Part shown: positions 16,661-22,148 of the stretch, one piece after another | Numbering within the stretch: position 1 is the first letter of the stretch | Layout of the letters: each line of letters opens with the position of its first letter | Assembly (NCBI GenBank): GCA_004369085.1 | Contig: ML210482.1 | Span: 1-22,148 of the forward strand | DNA: 22,148 bases | Direction: 5' to 3' | Source: Coprinopsis marcescibilis | Taxonomy: Eukaryota > Basidiomycota > Agaricomycetes > Agaricales > Psathyrellaceae | The notes under the pieces: generated by a model | The model's input: only the letters and a program-made list of their open reading frames with translations | Databases searched by the model: none | What the model was told of the DNA's origin: nothing | Translations under genes and position numbers: made by a program

Positions 16661-19145
16661 ATGTTCACCGCCTCGTCCTTGTTTCTAAAGTCTCTATGCG
16701 ACGCTGGAATAAGCCACGCCTTTGTCAATTGGGGCTCGGATCATCCAGCATTATTGGCGGATTTGGAACGGCAGAGGTCGACCACAGATCAGGACACTAG
16801 GCCGACGATCGTTACGTGCCCAAATGAGATGGTAGCGCTGAGTGCAGCTCAGGGGTACGCTCAGATTACGGGAAAGCCTGCTCTGGTCATCGTCCATGTA
16901 GACGTGGGCACACAGGTCTGCTGTTATAACCTTGTCCGTCACAGTTCTACCCATGTACTCCTGACTTTAGGCTCTCGCCGGCGCCATCCACAATGTTGAC
17001 AGAAATAGAGCCCCTGTTATCATTTACGCCGGGGCTTCTCCATTCAGTACTGAAGGCGAACATAAAGGCTCCAGAAATGAATGGATTATGTGGCTTCAAG
17101 GTCTGCGCTTCATTGAGTGTCGTCACAGCAAAGCTCATCATCCACCCCAGATGTTCCTGACCAGGCAGCAATCGTTCGGCAGTACATGAGGCACACTGCG
17201 CAACTTCATAGTGCCCTGACAATTCCGGGTGCCATTCGAAGAGCGGTACAAATGTCAGTAAAATCACTTTCTTCGAAAGGAGTCCTTTTAATTCGCTCCA
17301 GAGCGACGAGCGAGCCCAAAGGGCCAGTGTATCTCTGGGCCAGGAGAGAGGTTATGGAGCAAGAAATCGATCCAGGGCTCTTCAAAGACGTCGCAGCCTC
17401 GATATCGACTCAATCTTGGCCCGCAGTTGAGCCTTCGGCCTTATCCTCAACAGGTACTGTCCATTGTTATCACTCCTGCTAGCTGGGCAATTAAGCCAAT
17501 ATTGCATCAGCTGCTACTCGGATTGGCACAGCGCTTCTTACGGCCCAGCACCCTCTCATAATTACTTCACACCTCGGACGAAACCCTCACGCCGTCTATC
17601 CCCTTCTTGCTCTATCAACCATGTTGGCAATCCCTATCCTACCAGTCTGCCCGTCCGTCGTGTCCGTGCCCCACTCCCACCCATTCGGACTCGCCCCAAC
17701 CTACCTTAACGCCGCACCTCCAACAAATTCAAACACCACTTTCGACAACTTGTCCTCCGAATCACCCCCAGCTTCAAGCGGAAACACTGATCACCTGGCC
17801 AAAGCAGATGTCATTCTTATCGTGGATTCAGATCTCACTTGGATACCCGTCAATGGGCAACAACCCAGCCTGGGGGCACGCATATTTGTGGTAGACGGAG
17901 GAGACCCACTGAAGACGACCGTGCAGATGGGCTGGTGGAGGGGAGAGGCTGAGATGATATGTCGCGCGGATGCAGAGGTGGCTCTTGGTCAGATAATGGA
18001 TGCCGTGAGGGATGTGGACATTGGTGGAATGATTGGTGAAGGAAACTACGTGAAACGCCGGGGTCGTCTGCTGAAGCGGGAGTGGGAACACCGGATGCTC
18101 GAGCTCGATGCGGCTGAGCTCGATTTTCCATGTGCTGCTCCTGTGGTTCGTGAACTTAGCACCAACGGTACAAATGTTGGAGAACCCGGCGATACCAATG
18201 GAACTCAGGGCGTGCATCCGACACCCGGTCCTCTGGTCTTTACCGTTCCCAACATCCTGCGCGCGCTGAGAGATAGCATTCGAAGCATCACTCCGAGCAG
18301 AGGCGAGCGGACTTTAGTCCTTAACGAGACCATCACCAATTTCCAGTTCATTTGGGAACACATGAGACCTCACAGTCCAGGATCCCTTCTGACCTCCGGA
18401 GGTTCTTCGCTTGGTTGGGCACTAGGAGCAGCTATTGGAGCGTCCCTTGCAGGGGCCGAGGATCGTTCAAAGCCAAACGATGGCCTTGATTTGGATGTTC
18501 CACCCCATGACCTCGTTGTAGCCATCGTTGGGGATGGATCATACATGTTTGGGGTTCCAGGGTCTGCGTATTGGATGGCTAGACGATACCAAACGGTATG
18601 CAACTTCTATTCCGCTCGTTACTACCCCCGACCATCTAATATGTCCTCCTAGCCATTCTTGACTATAATCCTGAACAACGGTGGGTGGAGGGTAAGTTTT
18701 GATCCTATCTCAATTGTAATGTATCCTGACAAACATCTTTTGTCAGGCCCCCAAGCTGTCGATGCTTTCAGTTCACCCACTTGGTCATAACGGCGAGCAC
18801 TTGTCCCAAGTCCCAGGTGACCAGCTCTCCGTTGGATTTGGCCCAATCTGCCCCGATTATGCCCAAATTGCCGTTGCAGCCTCTGCAGGGTGGGCGTGGG
18901 GTACACGAGTAGGAGGTCGAGAACCACTGCAGAACTCCAGCAACATAAACGGTATTGACTTTGCAGCTAGCGACGTAAAACCTGGATCAGGGGACCAAAC
19001 GAGCGTTTCTCCGGAAAGTGAATTTGCGGGTGTTCCCGCTGACGGTGGGAAGGCCCTGTTGGAGGAAGCTATGAGGAAAGGGGTGGAGATGGTCGTGAAA
19101 CATAATCGGTGTGCTGCGATCGACTGTGCACTTTCAGGTATATAG
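16661..19145 (+). CDS. Thiamine-diphosphate-dependent enzyme (acetolactate-synthase-like superfamily)
   Basis: Exons are 16661-16915, 16971-17100, 17151-17253, 17302-17453, 17511-18595, 18653-18691 and 18747-19145, giving 720 aa in one frame. The N-terminal ThDP-binding domain has the cofactor-activating Glu56 in CPNEMVALSAAQGYA. The C-terminal domain has the metal/pyrophosphate motif GDGSYMFG (Asp555) followed about 30 residues later by NN (583-584), in ILNNGGW. The middle domain (ADVILIVDSDL, IPVNG) is also of this superfamily. Such enzymes cleave or join 2-keto acids; which reaction this one performs is not evident. At 720 aa it is longer than the usual 550-600, because of low-complexity Ser/Thr/Asn/Gly-rich insertions around residues 285-310, 400-425 and 650-675. 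No organelle signal is apparent. Introns 1 and 2 use GTCTGC and intron 3 GTCAGT, weaker donors, but only these restore the family sequence. Confidence 0.83.
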
Positions 19146-19623
19146 CAGCAGACCGTTCAGTGTCTATTGTAGATGAGTCCGGACACGACCATAATTCAGT
19201 TTTACCCTCTAGCTTCTGACGGTGACGCCCGTTCAAAATTAGTACTATCCTTGCCGATTTATTTGGGACTTTGATCCCCTGACCTCAGCTGTGAAGTTAG
19301 GCGCTCACATCAAGGCATTGCAATCAAGTTGAACCCTTACTCGTAGTAGCACCTACTGGAGACTTTCCAGTGTCCAGAAAGAGTATGACCTTTTAAAAAG
19401 TAACTTGAGTACTCATTTTTACGCCAGTAACACGAAGTGGACCCGCAATTAATCCACCGTCACCCAGCTGGCTGGCAACTCGAAGGCGCCCAACTACTTC
19501 CCGAGTGAATTGGATGACAAATTGGTACAAAAGATAATATGGTAACCAAGGAGTTAATATGAGTACACAAGATCGAATCATACCCTAGAGTACCCTCCCC
19601 TATATGGCCATCCCAAGTGCAGA
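19146..19623. other. Convergent 3' intergenic region
   Basis: About 480 nt between the stop codons of the ThDP enzyme (+) and the DUF4139 gene (-). It presumably contains both 3' untranslated regions. I see no gene, repeat or transposon. Confidence 0.5.
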
Positions 19624-21649
19624 CTAGATTCCAGAAATCTTTGTCTTCGCTGGAGCCGTAACTTCCCACTGAAGAGTGAGGTTTGTCTTTCCTTGCGCTG
19701 GAAGTGCGCAAACAAAGTTGATCTTTCCATTCTTTCCCAACGACGTCACATCGATATTCTCCTCATCTTCGCCACCATCGTCCCACTTGGCTGTGATTCC
19801 AGAGGCAACCTTGACTGGGGAGGGTATCCTAACAACTGTGCTGCTCACGTCCGATTTGCCTGCGCGGACACTCCCCCCAGATTCGGTAGTGGGTAGTTGA
19901 AGCGCAGGGCTGATGAGTTTAACAACTATTGCCGCATCCTCTGACACAGGGATATGATCGATGACCTTGACGTTGTCGATGTCGATCGTCTTGCTGTTGT
20001 GAACAGTAATCCGTTGGGTGAAGAGATATACGTCGGATTTGTTGATCAAACCCGTCTTCGATAGCTTCTTGGTTTGAGGGTGGTAGACAACCTTCACTGC
20101 GGGGTCGAGGCTGCGTGTTGCGTCGAAATGAGCGAGAGACCAATAAGAAGGGAGCTAAACGACTTACCCAAGAGGACAATCGAAGCTTTCGTCAGGGCTT
20201 ACAGCTGGCACGCTTGACCTTGAGATAAAGCTCCCATCAACGTATACGCTGGCAGGTCCCGCCAAGAGCAGGAATTCCGACGAGTTCTTGATCTTGGCCT
20301 ACAGAATATTCACGAACGTCAATGACAGAGGAAGCAACAGAACAGAAGAAACAACTTACGTTCAGATTAACCTTGGTGTCCTTCTTGGGAACCGATACCC
20401 AGCTCATGATCGCATCCAACGTCAGCTGGACTATGGTGACGTTATGGGCCGAATTATCACTAGGAATCGACATTTTCCCGGGAACAGAGAAGGTCGAGGA
20501 GACGCTGCCTTTTGAAGCAATTTCCACACTACGAACGGCCATTTCCGGCCTTGGAATTGGCGCTGCAGAAGGGGCAGGAGCTGCCATTGCCATCATTCTT
20601 ACAGTTGGTGGTGGAGCAGACAAAAACGCGCTCGAGCGCGAGGACTTGAAGGTTACATAGTTCGGTGTTTCCACAGAAAGAGTCCAAGGATCAAGTTCAG
20701 GAACTTGGTTGTCGAAGGTGGGCGTCGCTGTTTCGAGAGTGAGGGGAACATCTTTCCAATCCTAGAAGCAACAATTAGGAATATGAGTAGATATATAAAT
20801 GCATAATCTACCTCTCCAGTATCCTGGGTGATGGCTCCCTTATAAATGAGCTGAACGGTGGTTTGTTTGACTTGGGTATTGACCCTTATGTCATATCTCG
20901 CCGTCCACGAGGCCGAATATACGGCTAGCAGGCTGGTCTTTAGCACTAGTAATAGAGCCCGGAAGAAAGCAAGACATACCGTATACCAACGACAGTTCAA
21001 TCTCTCCAGCACTATCCGCGAATACTCCAATGGACGCTCTGACGTTCAACCTCGAGTCCCGCTTCTTCCCCTCCAGAGCCAGCTTCTCCGCCCGCACAGC
21101 TTCATCAACTTCTGTCTGCTTGTCATCGATGACGAGGGTCTCTGCCTGTATCCCTTCTGCATTCGAATTGTAATCCACAAGGACGTCCTTCAATGAGGCA
21201 GACGGCGTTGAATTGGCAACCAAAGTGCCAATATACTTGTCGAGAGCTGCCAAGGTTTTCTGAGCTCGATGGGCGCGTTGGTCAAGCACCTCCTTCTCCC
21301 GTAAAAGCTCCTTCAGCTTCGCAGAGGTTTTAACACCCGCTTCAGGCGTGATATACGACGTGGAAACCTCTTGGATTGTCCCTGCACCTCGCCCATTAAC
21401 CCTGAATGACAGTCAGAACAGGAACGTTAAAGAATGTAGCGCGGTTATTCACCGCAGCGTGTTCTGGTCCAAAACATTCGGAAGGCCAGAAATGTTGACT
21501 TGATTCTGTCCTGCCTTGACGGTGAACTTGAACAATCGTGTCACTTCAGCGCGTCCTGAGTATACTGAAACACTCAGAATCTTGCTGTCTTCAATGGATT
21601 CGAGGTCCACGACGTGTGGTTCGAAAGCTGGGGGGTTAGATTCGGCCAT
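19624..21649 (-). CDS. DUF4140/DUF4139 domain protein (mucoidy inhibitor A-like)
   Basis: Exons are 21649-21453, 21401-20980, 20924-20812, 20761-20360, 20298-20168 and 20110-19624, giving 583 aa with consistent phases. The N-terminal DUF4140 (about 20-115) contains VSVYSGRAEVTR, the usual opening of the family. It is followed by a charged, probably coiled-coil stretch (KELLREKEVLDQRAHRAQK). DUF4139 fills the rest, with ASWTARYDIRV, an Ala/Pro-rich hinge (MAMAAPAPSAAPIPRPE), CPLGLDPAVKVVYHP and a C-terminal LQWEVTAP. The join at 20168/20110 is fixed because only GG|GTAAGT to CAG|CCTC rebuilds CPLGLDP. The family is found in bacteria and fungi; its molecular role is not settled, and the 'mucoidy inhibitor' name comes from distant bacterial members. 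No signal peptide or membrane span is visible. Confidence 0.87.
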
Positions 21650-21881
21650 GTTGTCTCGTGAGTTTGTAAATTGGACTTTGTGAAAGGTGAAGGAGGAAAA
21701 CTGAGAGACCGTCCATCACGCCGTGGTTCATGTTTAAGAACCAATGCATTGTGAACAGCTTTCAGGGACGCCGCAATGCGTCATGTAAGTACAGCGCAAC
21801 GAACAAGAGATGGCATTGATCGATCTCAGTCATTTAAATTCCGGCCCGGTCATCACATGTACACCGCCGCATAATTAAATA
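21650..21881. promoter_or_regulatory. Upstream region of the DUF4139 gene
   Basis: About 230 nt between the ATG at 21649 and the hairpin cluster. It should include the promoter of the minus-strand gene. I could not identify a TATA box. The junction with the mobile element on the right is not precisely defined. Confidence 0.35.
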
Positions 21882-21915
21882 CAAGCCTTCGGCTTGCCCG
21901 TGGCTTCGCCACGGG
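21882..21915. repeat. Two adjacent perfect hairpins
   Basis: CAAGCC-TTC-GGCTTG (21882-21896) is directly followed by CCCGTGGC-TTC-GCCACGGG (21897-21915). The stems are 6 and 8 bp with identical 3-nt TTC loops. They lie 3' of the Helitron helicase end on the minus strand. Helitrons carry a GC-rich hairpin near their 3' end, so these probably belong to the element. Confidence 0.75.
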
Positions 21916-21925
21916 GGAAAAACAC

Positions 21926-21974
21926 AGGCTTGCCCTGCGGCCCGCCAACACAGAGGCTTGGCCTGCGGCCCGCC
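21926..21974. repeat. Imperfect tandem repeat, 21-bp unit, 28-bp period
   Basis: AGGCTTGCCCTGCGGCCCGCC (21926-21946) recurs at 21954-21974 with one mismatch. It shares the GGCTT and GC-rich character of the neighbouring hairpins and lies between them and the helicase stop, so it is probably part of the same element's 3' region. Confidence 0.7.
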
Positions 21975-22009
21975 TTAGTAGAAGGAAGTTGTAAGTGTTA
22001 GAAAAAATA

Positions 22010-22147
22010 TCAATTCAGAATTTGTAATACTTCAGGATATACAATATTTTTAGTTCTAAGTGGTAAAGTAAAATCATCACGTGGATCAGTAATAGCTTTT
22101 ATGTTATGAACAGAAGTAACTCGGGAAACTGCAACATAAAGTTGCCC
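22010..22147 (-). CDS. C-terminus of a Helitron Rep/helicase (PIF1-like) protein, partial
   Basis: The frame runs from the window edge (22147) to a TGA at 22012-22010, the last 45 codons of a longer gene. It begins GQLYVAVSRVTSVHNIKA, the conserved final helicase motif of PIF1-type helicases in Helitrons (usually GQ-YVALSRV-S), and continues to RTKNIVYPEVLQ, the 'NIVYKEVL' tail typical of Helitron proteins. In the full protein the helicase would unwind DNA for rolling-circle transposition with an N-terminal HUH nuclease; both lie mostly beyond the window. The codons are AT-rich, unlike those of the resident genes. Confidence 0.85.
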   Translation of the reverse strand, partial: GQLYVAVSRVTSVHNIKAITDPRDDFTLPLRTKNIVYPEVLQILN

Positions 22148-22148
22148 A

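Larger units (their letters stand above)
21882..22148 (-). mobile_element. 3' portion of a Helitron-type rolling-circle transposon (partial)
   Basis: On the minus strand the order is helicase C-terminus, stop, about 95 nt, then a GC-rich repeat/hairpin block. This is the expected 3' organisation of an autonomous Helitron. The AT-rich coding part contrasts with the surrounding genes. I did not find a clear CTRR terminus within about 12 nt of the last hairpin, so the exact end is uncertain and the element may be a variant class or a truncated copy. Confidence 0.6.

Noticed and set aside
21882..21974. Hairpins and repeats as a CRISPR array or bacterial terminators
   Set aside because: There is no regular repeat-spacer pattern, and the context is a fungal Helitron end.

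Overview
This window is nuclear DNA of a filamentous fungus, most likely a mushroom-forming basidiomycete (Agaricomycetes). Every gene is cut by many short introns (about 47-95 nt) with GT...AG ends, exons can be as short as 9 or 17 nt, and the proteins resemble families common in basidiomycetes. No bacterial signals are present. All gene models below were spliced by hand: a junction was accepted when splice signals, reading phase and protein-family continuity agreed.

Layout, left to right. (1) 1-340: the right end of a pogo/Tigger-like DNA transposon. (2) 642-1921 and 2483-3782 (+): a tandem pair of medium-chain (GroES-like, quinone-oxidoreductase/enoyl-reductase type) oxidoreductases with the same four introns. 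The second is intact (346 aa). The first has one-base deletions in exons 1 and 5. (3) 4163-6448 (-): an intact flavin-dependent monooxygenase (590 aa). (4) 6942-8522 (+): an RGG-rich protein with an AKAP7/ASCC1-type 2H phosphoesterase domain and a 17-nt microexon. (5) 8564-10749 (-): a secreted-type subtilase (S8) gene with signal peptide and I9 propeptide. It keeps a 454-aa frame through 15 exons but has lost the catalytic His, the oxyanion Asn and the catalytic Ser; the Asp depends on splice choice. (6) 11654-15376 (-): a GH15 glucoamylase/trehalase-like hydrolase (878 aa, 19 exons, microexons of 9 and 17 nt). (7) 16661-19145 (+): a thiamine-diphosphate enzyme of the acetolactate-synthase-like superfamily (720 aa). 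(8) 19624-21649 (-): a DUF4140/DUF4139 ('mucoidy inhibitor A'-like) protein (583 aa). (9) 21882-22148: hairpins and a tandem repeat next to the last 45 codons of a Helitron helicase (-).

The genes do not form an obvious pathway. The oxidoreductase pair and the monooxygenase are accessory-metabolism types that often sit in secondary-metabolite clusters, but no core synthase is visible. Transposon ends lie at both edges. The 2H/subtilase pair (41 bp between stops), the reductase/monooxygenase pair and the ThDP/DUF4139 pair are convergent. Monooxygenase/2H and GH15/ThDP are divergent and share upstream regions.

The most unusual item is the subtilase: a frame-preserving protease gene that appears to be catalytically dead.
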